From: Zygnema cylindricum
Lineage: Eukaryota; Streptophyta; Zygnematophyceae; Zygnematales; Zygnemataceae
Direction: 5' to 3'
DNA: 64,000 nucleotides
Assembly: GCA_037447655.1 (NCBI GenBank)
Contig: JBBHKE010000836.1
Location: 478,809-542,808 of the forward strand
Below the pieces are notes generated by a model. It worked only from the letters and a program-made list of their open reading frames with translations. It did not search any database and was not told the DNA's origin. A program made the position numbers and the translations under genes. Of this stretch, positions 52,809 to 62,659 are shown piece by piece (within the stretch, counting starts at the first letter, position 1; every line of letters starts with the position of its first letter).

Positions 52809-53601
52809 GGGTAACCTTCCATCAGGCGTTCACAGTAATCGTACAAACAAGTTTACTGGGAGTAATATTTGTAACACCCTTCCATCAGGTCGTGCTAGTG
52901 AATGAGGTGTTAGATTGCGATTGGTACCACGTAGGACCTGTTGAGCCGCCCGGGAATAATCATCATTTCCAAAAGGACAAAAACGCAGCTGCGTATGTGT
53001 ACGGGCGGACGCCGATTAAAATATCTAGTAGCGTCACGCTAATGTACAATCTGAACGTTCTTACGGTTGTTGTGGTATCAACGGCCACGAAAACTTTTGC
53101 AAAATTAAAGTTTGTACAAATGTCCAAGGATGTACCTTTTGTACTTGAATCGCTGTATCGCACATTTATGAAGGAGACGTCACAGGATGTCTTACAACCA
53201 AGTTTTTTTTGTCGTCAAACATACAACCAAGATTTTTTTGTCGTCGAACAGGCTGGCTTTTATGTCACACGGTACACTCCAATTGCCACATGTAAGTTTA
53301 TTGCTTCACGTCTGTCGTGGATCGACTCTGACTTTACAAGTGGACCAAAACACGCGTCTAGTAATCACAAACTCTCCTCCCGGGGACAGTCGGAGGAGAC
53401 TAGCTACGTACTGGAAACAAAAAGCGTTTGCGTTGAAAATTGAAAATCGGACGGTGGTAGTTCTCTCCAAGAAGTCTGGAGAATCTAACGAATTTCTAGT
53501 AAATATCTTTTGTAAAAAAAAAAAAAAAACAGTACGGCCTAGTACGGAACGGTACTTTCTCCGATAAACAACCCCACTTTTCGCCTAATGGAAGGTTACC
53601 C
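52809..53601. mobile_element. PIF/Harbinger-like MITE
   Basis: Terminal inverted repeats of 20 bp with 18 matches: GGGTAACCTTCCATCAGGCG at 52809 and CGCCTAATGGAAGGTTACCC ending at 53601. The target duplication is TAA on both sides (52806-52808 and 53602-53604). A 3 bp TWA duplication and GGG start are typical of PIF/Harbinger. An internal direct repeat of the CCTTCCATCAGG motif is near 52879. The 228-codon open frame inside does not resemble a transposase. Confidence 0.75.
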
Positions 53602-53604
53602 TAA

Positions 53605-54219
53605 AATAACAAACACCTATAATGATTTGATTAATAACAGGTACACTACGGTAGCAGCACCACAAGAGAAACTCGTGCAATCGCCAACATGCAATCGTGT
53701 TCGTGGAATCCGAAGGTTCGAAAATAGTTTTTAATCGCGTCGTTCAAAACTTTGTTGAAGTACGAGACACGCAAATTTGCTTTGAGAACTTCATGCGCAG
53801 TCGCGTTCTACTTGAAATCTATTTAAGTAGAAGTTCGTACAATTTTATTTAAATATGTGCATTGGAGATTTGGCAAGATTCTCCAAACTTTTAGGCGACA
53901 AAGTTGACCATACGTTTCAGTGTTTTCGAATCCAACGCTCATTAAATCAGGTGTCTGGCGAGTGCCCTCCACTGTTTTCAAGGAAAAGAAAGAGACTACC
54001 CAAAGATATCCAATTCGTACGGATTTGGACTTTTTTTCCGAAAACTACGTAGGATTTGCTTGTTTCGTAAATTTCATAAATTTCAAACGTTTCACACTGT
54101 ACGAAATATTGTACGGACATTTAAAAAAATGAGACGTTGTTTCATTTGCGCGCGCGTATTTTTATGTCCTTCACTCTGCGCCTTCCACGTCATCTTCCGG
54201 CTCGTCTCTCTGGCTCCTC
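53605..54219. other. No gene called; possible upstream region of 54297
   Basis: AT-rich DNA that turns GC- and CT-rich after about 54170. It could hold the promoter of the exon candidate at 54297. No clear TATA box at a convincing distance. Confidence 0.3.
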
Positions 54220-54290
54220 GCCCTCGCCCCTCTCCCTCTCCCTCTCCCTCTCTTTCTCCCTCTCCCTCTCCTCGCCCTCGCTTCCCCCCC
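54220..54290 (+). promoter_or_regulatory. Pyrimidine-rich tract (Y-patch-like)
   Basis: CCCTCTCCCTCTC repeats end just before the ATG at 54297. Such tracts are common near plant transcription starts, but this may be a simple repeat. Confidence 0.35.
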
Positions 54291-54296
54291 CTCCAC

Positions 54297-54437
54297 ATGG
54301 ACGCCCACGTCACACTGCCGCGGCTGGCGCTGGCCGGGCTGCTGCTTTTCTCGGCTAGTGCTGGAAACGTCGCGGAAGCTTCCTCGCATCGGTGGGTGTG
54401 GGACGTCAACGAGCTGACGCGTCGGCCGGGCGAGACG
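54297..54437 (+). CDS. Candidate host first exon with signal peptide
   Basis: ATG 54297 opens 47 codons that look unlike anything else in the window: GC-rich and with a classic secretory signal peptide. The hydrophobic core is LALAGLLLFSASAG, with a likely cleavage near AEA-SS (residues 27-30). The mature start, SSHRWVWDVNELTRRPGET, weakly recalls the first strand of multicopper oxidases (aromatic-x-W pattern), but I cannot confirm a family. GAGACG|GTACGT at 54437/54438 is a plausible splice donor in phase 0. No second exon is recognisable downstream, where element A3 starts. It may be a live gene with a repeat-filled intron or a cut-off fragment. Confidence 0.4.
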
Positions 54438-54549
54438 GTACGTCACGTCACAAGATGCGGTACGGAATGGTACGGATCGGAACGGAAGGGGATAGGTAGC
54501 GGGGGACAGGCGGAATGGTTTGGTTGAATTGTACGGAACGGAGAAGGTA

Positions 54550-54660
54550 AGGAATATTAAAATGGTACGGACATGATAATGGTACGGACATGAGAATGGT
54601 ACGGACATGAGAAAGGTATTGTCATGAGAAAGGTACGGACATGAATGGTACGCGATTAGT
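54550..54660 (+). repeat. Tandem GGTACGGACATGA repeat
   Basis: About five imperfect units of AATGGTACGGACATGAGA. Directly downstream of the exon candidate. Confidence 0.75.
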
Positions 54661-55065
54661 GTAGAGATATGATTAACATTAATGGAGAGATGTTGACTGT
54701 ACGATGACAGATTGGGTTGGCAGGATTAGGAACACGTAGATCTCACTAGGTGGGTTAATTTTGGACGTACCTCTCAGGTATACTTGTATCAGCAAGAGAG
54801 CACCGAGAGTATAAGACTTAGGACTTAGAGCATTTTATGTATCCAGACTTCCAAGTAGTAAAACTGCAAACAATTTTCGGGAAACTTCTGAGTGTTATAT
54901 CTTGAGTGTTGTCAGGTTAATTGTGCTGAAACTTTGGGAGTTGTCAGTGTTTATGCTACTCTATAATTTGATAGAGCTTTGTGATGTTTGGTTGTTTGTA
55001 AAAGATTTAGTGAGCACTTGAAAACAACTGTTTGGTAGGATTCTTGATAGTTTTTGAGAGTGTAT

Positions 55066-56110
55066 CATGTCTACTTCTACTACTACTGCTGCTCCTCCAC
55101 CTACACCGGTGGTTGTAGAACAACAGGTTATGGGCATGTCATCAAGAATTCTTATCTTTTCCAGGGAGAAATATGTTGAATAGCGGATATGGTGGAGACT
55201 CACTTTGAGAATGTTAATGTTTTGGATATTTTGGATGGTTCGGTGGATGAATCTGATCCGTCTTGGTCAAAGAAAAATACGCAGGCTCGTTCTATTTTGA
55301 AATTCTATATATCCAAGGACTTAGCTTTGTATCGGATAAAAATGAAAAAAACACTTGATGTTTGGAAATCTCTTAAAAATGATTATGAAAAAGCTAATGT
55401 CCAGGAAGAACTTCTCTTGGCTGGAAATATTTGGGACTATAAGTACACTAGCGGTACCATGGCTGAATATGCTAAAAAAATTTGAATCCATGTAGATGCA
55501 TATGCTTGTGCAGGTGGCGTGTTTCCTCAATTTCAACAATCAACATTGCTAATGAGGGGTCTCCCTCGTAGTATGAAAGGAGCATCTGATATGCTCAAAC
55601 AGAAAGATAAGGCTAGCTGGACTTTACAGTTAGAAATTAATATTTTACTAGAAGAAGAAGCTACATCTAATGTTCTCAATGATGAGAAAGTAGAGGCTTT
55701 CAATTCAGACTTTGAGAGGAAAGGTCAGTTGAATCAGCAAAGAAATCTGTTTAATTCACAAAATCAGTTTAGACAGTTTTAATCTGGGTGGAAAAAGACA
55801 ATCGAACACTGCATGATTTTATTGTAGTGAGAGAGGTCATGGATAGAAGTTAAGTCTTAAGCTTAAAATGGCTAATGAAACAGGATTCTACAAGGCGGGA
55901 TGGCAACAAAGTTAGTTTTCAATTCTTCACGGGGCTTACACCTCGTGGAAATGCATTGTTTTCGGCTAATTCGTCTCTCCAAGACAAGACTTTGACATAT
56001 TTTGAGGAGGATGACACCGATCTATTTGCTATGGCGGCGGAAATGGAGGGCCCGAATGACACTGGATGGATAATAGATACAGGAGCGTCAGCCCACATGT
56101 GATGGAACAA
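55066..56110 (+). pseudogene. A3 gag and protease
   Basis: The start ATGTCTACTTCTACT lies in the LTR. A TAG in the VEYxADM region (near 55182), TGA near 55483 and TAA near 55780 split the gag. The knuckle is destroyed (stops near 55807-55850). The protease MIIDTGASAHM-type motif near 56075 keeps DTGA, then reads TGA. Confidence 0.82.
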
Positions 56111-57430
56111 AGCTATCTTCAAAAATCTGAAAACGACGCCGGAGAAAAATATTTATAATGCTTGCATGATGGGTGTACAGACTCGTGCTATGGGTGATGT
56201 ATCTTTGCTAGTTGATGTAGAGAAAAAAGCAATTGAAAGAACCCTTCGCAATGTCCTTTTTGTTCTGACTTTAAGAAAAATCTGTTTTCTACGTCCTTGG
56301 TAGAGAGTAAAGGCTTTGAGGTCAATTTGAAAAATGGTCGGCAGGTTGTTAGCAAGAATGGCAATGTTGCAGTTACAGGTACTAGAGATAGTAGCAAATT
56401 GTACCGCATGGATATGGCTTATACCAAGAAGAATGATGTTTTGTACTCCGGTGTTTTGCATTCAGATGAGTTTTGGAATAAAAGATTAGGCCATGTAAAT
56501 TATGATAGTTTGAAAAAAATGGTAATTGTTTGAAAAATAGATGGTGTATCAATCATAGATCAACCAGTTAAAACATGTGATGGCTGCGCTTTAGGCAAAA
56601 TCCACAGACTGCCAATCCTTAAAGAGTATGAACATCGGTCAGCTAGACTCTTACATCAAATTCATTCTGATGTTTTTGGTTCTGCGAAGGTACCATCTGC
56701 CGGGGGGGTGAAATATATGGTCACCTTCACAGATGATTTTTCAAGGTTTATAAAAGTTTACTTCATGAAAGAAAAGAGCGAAGTGTTAGGTCACTTTAAA
56801 CACTATAAAGCATGGGTTGAAAAACTCCATAACTTACCAATTTTGGAGTTCAGATCAAACAATGGTGGGGAATATACTTCGATATAATTTTAATTCTTTT
56901 TACTTGATGAAGGTATAAGTCATCTTTTGACTATTCCGTATTCACCGAAACAAAATGGGGTTTCGGAGAGATTAAATAGAATTCTCACAAAGAGCTTTAG
57001 GTTAATGCTTGCAGATAAAAATGTGGATCCAAAATTCAGGGTTGAGGCTCTAAAATGTGCGATTTATATTAAGAATAGGATAGGATCAAGATCAGTAGAG
57101 GATCTACTCCTTATGAGATCTGGATAGGTAGAAAACCAGATTTTAGTCATTTCAAAGTCTTTGTTTGTAAATGCTTTATCTTGGATACATCTTATGATTG
57201 ATAGAAGATGGAACCGAAAGGATAACCGGGCATTATGTTAGGATATAATGACCACTCAAAGGGTTATAGAGTTTTTGTGTTTAACAAGAAAAAAATAATT
57301 GTAGCGAGAAACATCATTGTTAAGGATGAGCTAGACTCGATGGAGCTATTTGAAATGACAGAGCAGGAAAACCAGCAAAAAGTACAAGAATATGTTATTC
57401 TAGTATCCATGAAATTGTCCCACAAATACT
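56111..57430 (+). pseudogene. A3 integrase
   Basis: Pieces: FWNKRLGHVNYDSL, CDGCALGKIHRLPI, HSDVFGSAKVPSAGGVKYMVTFTDDFSRF, RSNNGGEYTS (second catalytic Asp now Asn) and QNGVSERLNRI (Glu kept). Stops near 56531, 56885 and 57124. Confidence 0.82.
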
Positions 57431-59177
57431 AACTTCACCGGTGGGATCACGGGAATTTGAAATTCTCCATGTTCTTTCACAAGTTCAGTTCCAATCAGAC
57501 CTACTGCGGTCAATGCCTAGTGAACGCAACCAGCGCAACAAGCGCAATGTAAGGGATTCGACAATTTCAGCCTCAGAATTTCAGAGGGGAAGAAGATCCA
57601 GTAGCCGCCTGCAAACAAGTTCTTACTTCGCAAACTCGGCAGCCTCAAGGTTGCCTCTAACCATTCGACATGCCTTCTCATCACCAGAGCGGAATCACTT
57701 GATCGAGGCAGCAAACGAAGAAATGAAGTCGATCATGAAAGCTCAGACATGGGAGCTTGTGGACCTTCCTCCGAACCGAAAGCGATGGGCAGCAAATGGG
57801 TATTCAAGGTGAAGTGACATTCTAATCATACCATTGAATGATATAAAGCCACACTTGTGGCAAAGTGGTATAATCAAACGGAGGGAATTGATTTTGAAGA
57901 AACATTTTCTCCGGTTGTAAGATTTTCGAGAGTTAAGATTTTGCTGTCCCTAGCTGCTATAGAAGATATGGAAATACATCAGATGGATGTGAAAACTGCC
58001 TTTCTCCTGGAGAACTAGAGGAGACCATTTACATGCAGCATCCTGAAATGTATGCAGAACCAGGAAAAGAGCACTTAGTATGCAAATTGTTAAAATTTTT
58101 GTACGGACTAAAACAGGCCCCTATGCAATGGAATCTGAAGCTTGATGAATTCTTAACTAGCTTAGGATTTTAAAAGATAAGTTCTGATCACTCTGTCTAT
58201 GTTCTAAAAGGTGAAAATGGGATAGTGTATATAGCAGTATATGTAGATTATTTACTATTAATTAGCAAATCAATGGCTCAAATTAACAAAATCATAACTG
58301 CTCTAAATTCACGGTTCGAGATGAAAGACCTCGGTGAAGCAAAATATATTTTGGGTATCTAGGTAGAGAGGGACAGGAATAAAAGTGTAATAAAGTTGAA
58401 ACAAAAAGAGGTTATTGGAAACATGTTAGATGAGTACGAAATGTGGGGGGCAAAAGGATGTCTAACTCCAACGGAGTTTCGGTAGAAGTTAGAGGGATAA
58501 GAGACAGAACCGGGTGTCATTGTTTATGAGTATTCAAAGTCAAGGGAGAATGATCTTATGACATTAAAATGATCTTATGACAATAATACCTTACAGACAG
58601 ATAGTGCGAAGCTTAATATATTTCATGAACTGTACCCGTCCTGTCATTGTTGCAGCAGTCGCGGTACTGAGCAGGAGTCTAAAGAATCCGAGAAAATATG
58701 ATTTTGATGAAGTAAGGAGTGTCTTAAGATATTTGGCGGAATCAAAGACCTCAAACTCACATTAGGCGGAGGAGAAGAAAAAATGCAAACGTGGAGTGAT
58801 GCAAGCTACAACAACATGCCAAGCTAGAAATCCACCACGGGATTTGTTCTACAAATTAGGAAGGGGAGTTGTTCCTAGAGCAACAAACTTCAAAAGGTTA
58901 TAGCACAATCGAAAATGGAGTCGTAATATATGGTAGCAAGCTTGGCCCTCAAAGAACTTTTATGGGTAAAATCCATGTTAGAAGAACAAAGATACATGCA
59001 AGTTGGTCCACATGTGATTTGGTGTGATAACCAGGCTGCCATTGCCATTGCCTCTAATTCAAGTCATCACTTCAAGAGTAAGCACATGGATGTAAGACTA
59101 CCCTTTGTAAGAGAAAAGTGTTCTCTAGGGTGTTTAAATTATGTTATCTGGCAGACGCAAGAATGATTGCCGATATG
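57431..59177 (+). pseudogene. A3 reverse transcriptase and partial RNase H
   Basis: RT opens KSIMKAQTWELVDLPPNRK, then shifts. The catalytic box reads YVDY. RNase H pieces are LIYFMNCTRPVIVAAVAVLSRSL, WSDAS, then MVASLALKELLWVKSML and WCDNQAAIAIASN, ending at MIADM. Near 58550-58585 the sequence GATCTTATGACA is duplicated in tandem. Confidence 0.82.
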
Positions 59178-59221
59178 TGAGCTGCCTACTCTGGGGACCT
59201 ACGGAGGTCTCAGAGTTACAG
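59178..59221 (+). repeat. LTR tail of element M, 44 bp
   Basis: TGAGCTGCCTACTCTGGGGACCTACGG and on to AGAGTTACA equals the last part of the C LTR. The rest of the LTR is missing. The junction with A3 RNase H is clean. Confidence 0.75.
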
Positions 59222-60170
59222 GTTATGGGCCCACCCTCTAAGGTGCCCATCTTTAATGGAACATGCCTCATATACTAGGAGAGTATGATGTTAGGAGCTT
59301 TATGTGGGAAAATATTTTGGGGAACAGTGAGTGGACGGGTGAGGCGTCCATCCAGTCTTCGCATCCCTCCAGGGTTTGTAGGAAGCAGATTCACCAGAGA
59401 TGCAGATCCATCTCTAACGGAGGAGACAAATGAAGGAGAGGTGGTGGACAAAGGAAAGGAGAAAGAGAGGATCACACCGATAGCAACCGGTTCGGCATTC
59501 ATGTCACCTATTCCAAGGAACGAGGAGAATGATATCGATACCTGGGACTACAACATTATGGCGGCAAAGCACTTTTTCCTCCACCATCTCACTCAAGGGC
59601 TTGCATCTCCTCATTTGCAGGTAGAGAGGGCATCTAATCTTAGGGTGGCTCTCATACAGATGTACCGTAGGGGTACAATTCAGCAACATCAGTTGGCTTA
59701 TCAAAAAATTAAGGCATATGTATACAAGGGGGGGAAGATGTTGGATTTTTGTAATGAGCTCGGAACACTTTCTATGGAGCTAGAGAGTGCTGGACAGGCT
59801 GAAACTAAAAAGATGAAGGTTAATTGGTTGCTCATGAAGTTACCAGCTGAGTTCGAGAACATAGTTTACCATGTGCAGGACTTGCTAGACTCAAGGTGGA
59901 TATGGAATTCTGTGGCAAGGATGATTCTTGTTCGGAAGAACACGATTGAGATCCGAAGGGGAGGAAAGAGTGGGCAAGCCTTGGCAGCTATGACCGATTG
60001 GAGGAACAACGATTCTAGGAGACCGGTCGGAAATTATGGAGGGGGGGGGCAGAAAAATCAGCAAGAGGAGTTTGGACCAAGGGCTCCCAAAGGTTTGTGT
60101 CATTTTTGTAAGAAACCAGGGCACTATATGGCGGAGTGCACTAAGATAACCGAACTTCGATTAAAGGAGG
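59222..60170 (+). pseudogene. Element M gag
   Basis: Begins at primer site GGTTATGGGCCCACC (59222-59236). A TAG near 59276 breaks the start (LIYxES); after it the frame is open from about 59285. The core has FLHHLTQGLASPHLQVERASNL and LLMKLPAEFENIVYHVQDL, and an intact zinc knuckle CHFCKKPGHYMAEC (near 60100). It is the best gag of the C type in the window. Confidence 0.88.
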
Positions 60171-60977
60171 GGCATATCAGTGGACCTCCCAAAGGAAAGA
60201 CAAAGGCTCTTGTGACTCACGTACACGAGGAGGAATTGAAAGACGAGGACAGTGAGCTCTTGCTGGATGAGGAGTTGGAGGCAAAGACCGAGGTCGAAAT
60301 TCCTCGAAAGCAAAAGTGTGGTTTTGGAGGTTTGAAAGGTGAAGGAGGTTGGATTGTGGATTCCGGTACCTGCATGCACATGTGTAAGTATAAAAACCTT
60401 TTCACTAAGATGAGATTGATTCCCACCTTTGAGATAGAGTATGGGGATGGGAGGGTAGTCATTACTACTATGGTAGGATTGGTAGATCTGAAAGTCTTAG
60501 TGGAGGGAAACACATCCATAGTGACATTCTCTTATGTGTAACTTATTCCAGAGTTAAACAAAAACCTCATCTCAACATCTGTGTTAGATGATAAGGGTTT
60601 TGAGACTACCACTAGGAACGGAACCTTTACTGCTAGCTTTGAGGAGGAAGTTTATTTCACTGCTGAAAAAGGTAGCCAAGGGATGTTTAGGCTGATTTTG
60701 AGAAATGAAAAAAAGAAACTTTACTATGCTGGTGTTCATGATATTATATTGTGGCATAAGAGGCTTGGACATGTGCATTTCGACAAGTTGAAAGAACTGA
60801 AAAAGATGGGAATAGTGGAAGGAATCTGGTTCGGAGAAAGTGAAAACCTAAGTGACTGTAGTGGTTGTGTTCAAGGTAAGGCACACAGGTTACCCTTCCA
60901 AAAGGAAGCCACTTATAAAGGGGAAAAAGTGTTAGACTTGGTACACAGTGATATTTGGGGATCGGCCAAAGTGCCAT
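60171..60977 (+). pseudogene. Element M protease and integrase start
   Basis: Continues the gag frame: acidic linker, IPRKQKCGFGGL, and protease GWIVDSGTCMHMC with the DSG triad (near 60360). A TAA at 60539 interrupts before LIPELNKNLISTSVLDDKGF. Pre-integrase LWHKRLGHVHFDKL and CSGCVQGKAHRLPF form the HHCC site, then HSDIWGSAKVPS. Similarity stops at about 60977, before the second catalytic Asp. Confidence 0.88.
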
Positions 60978-61418
60978 CACTCAAAACGATTTATCCAAAG
61001 TCATCTTACGCAAACATACGGCTTGAAATTTACCTTTGACCAGGCCGCCCAATATGCGGTTGAATATGAGATGTAGTCGTGTTGGTGGGAAGCTCATGAT
61101 GAATCAGAAGTTACTTCCCCACTTCCCCCACCAAGCAACCCATGGCCCAACAATAGGCCTCCGAAGGTGCTTGCCATGGGAGCTCCACCGTTTAACCCTG
61201 GAAACGGATTATGTTTTCGTTGCGGGGAAACAAGGCATGAGGCTCGCATGTGTCCAGATTTGACGGCCACAGGCAATCACTGTCAACAGATGGGAATTTA
61301 TGCCCATCGATGCCACATTAAAAACCCAGAGTTCTCATATCAAAATCACATCAAGAATGGGTGTATTTGCGCCCGTTCCGCCAAGCCGGTCACTCTGCCT
61401 AAAGAGACCGAGAAATAA
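60978..61418 (+). pseudogene. Retroelement gag C-terminus with CCHC knuckle
   Basis: Non-copia sequence starts here. One frame has a proline-rich stretch and CFRCGETRHEARMC (61209-61250), a CX2CX4HX4C zinc knuckle, followed by further Cys/His residues (CQQMGIYAHRCH). A TAG near 61074 interrupts the upstream part and the frame ends with TAA near 61416. It resembles gag of Ty3/gypsy-type or related elements; the exact family is open. Confidence 0.6.
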
Positions 61419-61475
61419 TCTACTCCCCTAGAATTTTCCCGTAGAGAGAGAGAAAATATAGAGCTACAAGCTTCT

Positions 61476-62273
61476 ATGGCAGCTTTGATGAAGGAACACT
61501 TCGCCGCTTTCTTGGCGGAGATGAAGCCACAGTTTACCGGAATGGCCCGTATGGTCGTTCACATGCCAACGTTGGCCGGTCGAACCCTTCGGGATTCCAC
61601 CGTCCAACAACGAGTAGTCGTGTTTGACAAAGGCTTGCCGGATCATAATCGAGTCGAAAAGATAACAAACTCTTGTATTCCACTATCTTTTGAGAAAGAA
61701 CCTCTCTCTCCTCTTACAGAAACAGCTTCAGCTATCGCAGCTGAAGCACTTACAATCTTCAATATTACTATCCAAGATGCTCATCGCGTCAAACAACGGT
61801 TGAGCATCCTTTCGGCCATGATTGAGGACATGCCCAAGGCCTCTCCTATTTCGGGTGAGGTCCTTGCAGCCGCCGCTTTACGCGCGTTACAACTGAATTG
61901 CAATCTGACGGCAATCCAGCCAACTTCAACGGACGAATGTAGAACGATAGATCCTCATATCAACTTTCTTGATAACAGCCGACAATCATTAACAGTGAAT
62001 GGTGTCGCACTTTCCCTCCCTCTCATGGACATCGGAGCCAAATCCGTGATCCTCGGATCCGGATTTGCGTTGAAGCTTGGCCTCACGACAGACAAGCTGC
62101 AACCCACGACCACACGGTTACTAACTTCAGCTGGTACCACGGAGCCGTTCCTTGGAATCACCAATTCTGAAATTTCTTCACACGCACTCGTTACTAAGTG
62201 TAGTGATTACGAATGTTTGGTTGGCAAGGACGTTTTATTTCGTGTTGGCGGCGGTGTAGATATGCACGACTAG
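61476..62273 (+). CDS. Retropepsin-like ORF
   Basis: 265 codons. The C-terminal half resembles a retroviral-type aspartic protease: LPLMDIGAKSVILGSGFALKLGL has the D-x-G-A active-site pattern (Ile for the usual Thr/Ser; near codon 180), a flap-like region with TSAGTTEPFLGITNS follows, and CLVGKDVLFRVGGGVD resembles the closing ILGxD strand. The N-terminal half is unassigned and may be a linker. It sits just downstream of the CCHC gag piece, so the order gag-protease fits. No reverse transcriptase follows; sequence to 62560 stays partly open. Confidence 0.55.
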   Translation: MAALMKEHFAAFLAEMKPQFTGMARMVVHMPTLAGRTLRDSTVQQRVVVFDKGLPDHNRVEKITNSCIPLSFEKEPLSPLTETASAIAAEALTIFNITIQDAHRVKQRLSILSAMIEDMPKASPISGEVLAAAALRALQLNCNLTAIQPTSTDECRTIDPHINFLDNSRQSLTVNGVALSLPLMDIGAKSVILGSGFALKLGLTTDKLQPTTTRLLTSAGTTEPFLGITNSEISSHALVTKCSDYECLVGKDVLFRVGGGVDMHD

Positions 62274-62640
62274 ATATTCTTTTACAGACCCAATCACTTT
62301 CCTGAGCGGAAGATTTGCCTTCCACTTATTTCGGCACGGAAACCCTTGCCTATCATGGCTCATTCAGCGACAACACTTCCAACTTATGCTGGTATAACCA
62401 CATTTGATACTAACATCTCTCCATGCATTCTCAAGATTGTCAAGATGGCTTCTAATGGGATGTTGAGTTCACAGGGTGCAGATTACATTGCTATTAAGGA
62501 GCATGCCAAGATGGGTGCTTCACATTATTTGCAGGATTTTTCGTAGGACTTGGATTCCAAGCGGATACTCATTACAGAGGAGACTTCAGATTCACGTCTT
62601 CGCAGGCTTCCGATTGTGTTGGCCATCTCCTCCACAGCCT
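62274..62640 (+). pseudogene. Downstream remnant of the same retroelement
   Basis: In-frame or near-frame text follows the protease (FYRPNHFPERKICLPLISARKPLP, then an open piece at 62346-62546). No pol motif is recognisable. A purine-rich AAGGAGCTGGGGGGAGGAA (about 62640-62658) could be a polypurine tract. Confidence 0.35.
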
Positions 62641-62659
62641 AAGGAGCTGGGGGGAGGAA

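Larger units (their letters stand above)
54690..59177 (+). mobile_element. Copia element A3, truncated at 3' end
   Basis: Group A element with a partial or variant 5' LTR ending at 55125, primer site GGTTATGGGC (55126-55135) and a degenerate polyprotein. It stops inside the RNase H motif (MIADM) at 59177, where the LTR tail of element M begins. There is no 3' LTR. The LTR start at 54690 (TGTTGACTG) is a guess; clear similarity begins at about 54765. Confidence 0.8.

Noticed and set aside
52757-53443. 228-codon protein gene
   Set aside because: It lies across the left boundary of a TIR element, shows no domain, and its length is consistent with chance in this composition.
54137-54527. Long ORF upstream of and overlapping 54297 in other frames, and an opposite-strand Arg/Gly/Glu-rich ORF
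   Set aside because: They translate the CCCTCT simple repeat; only the frame starting at 54297 has a signal peptide and sensible composition.
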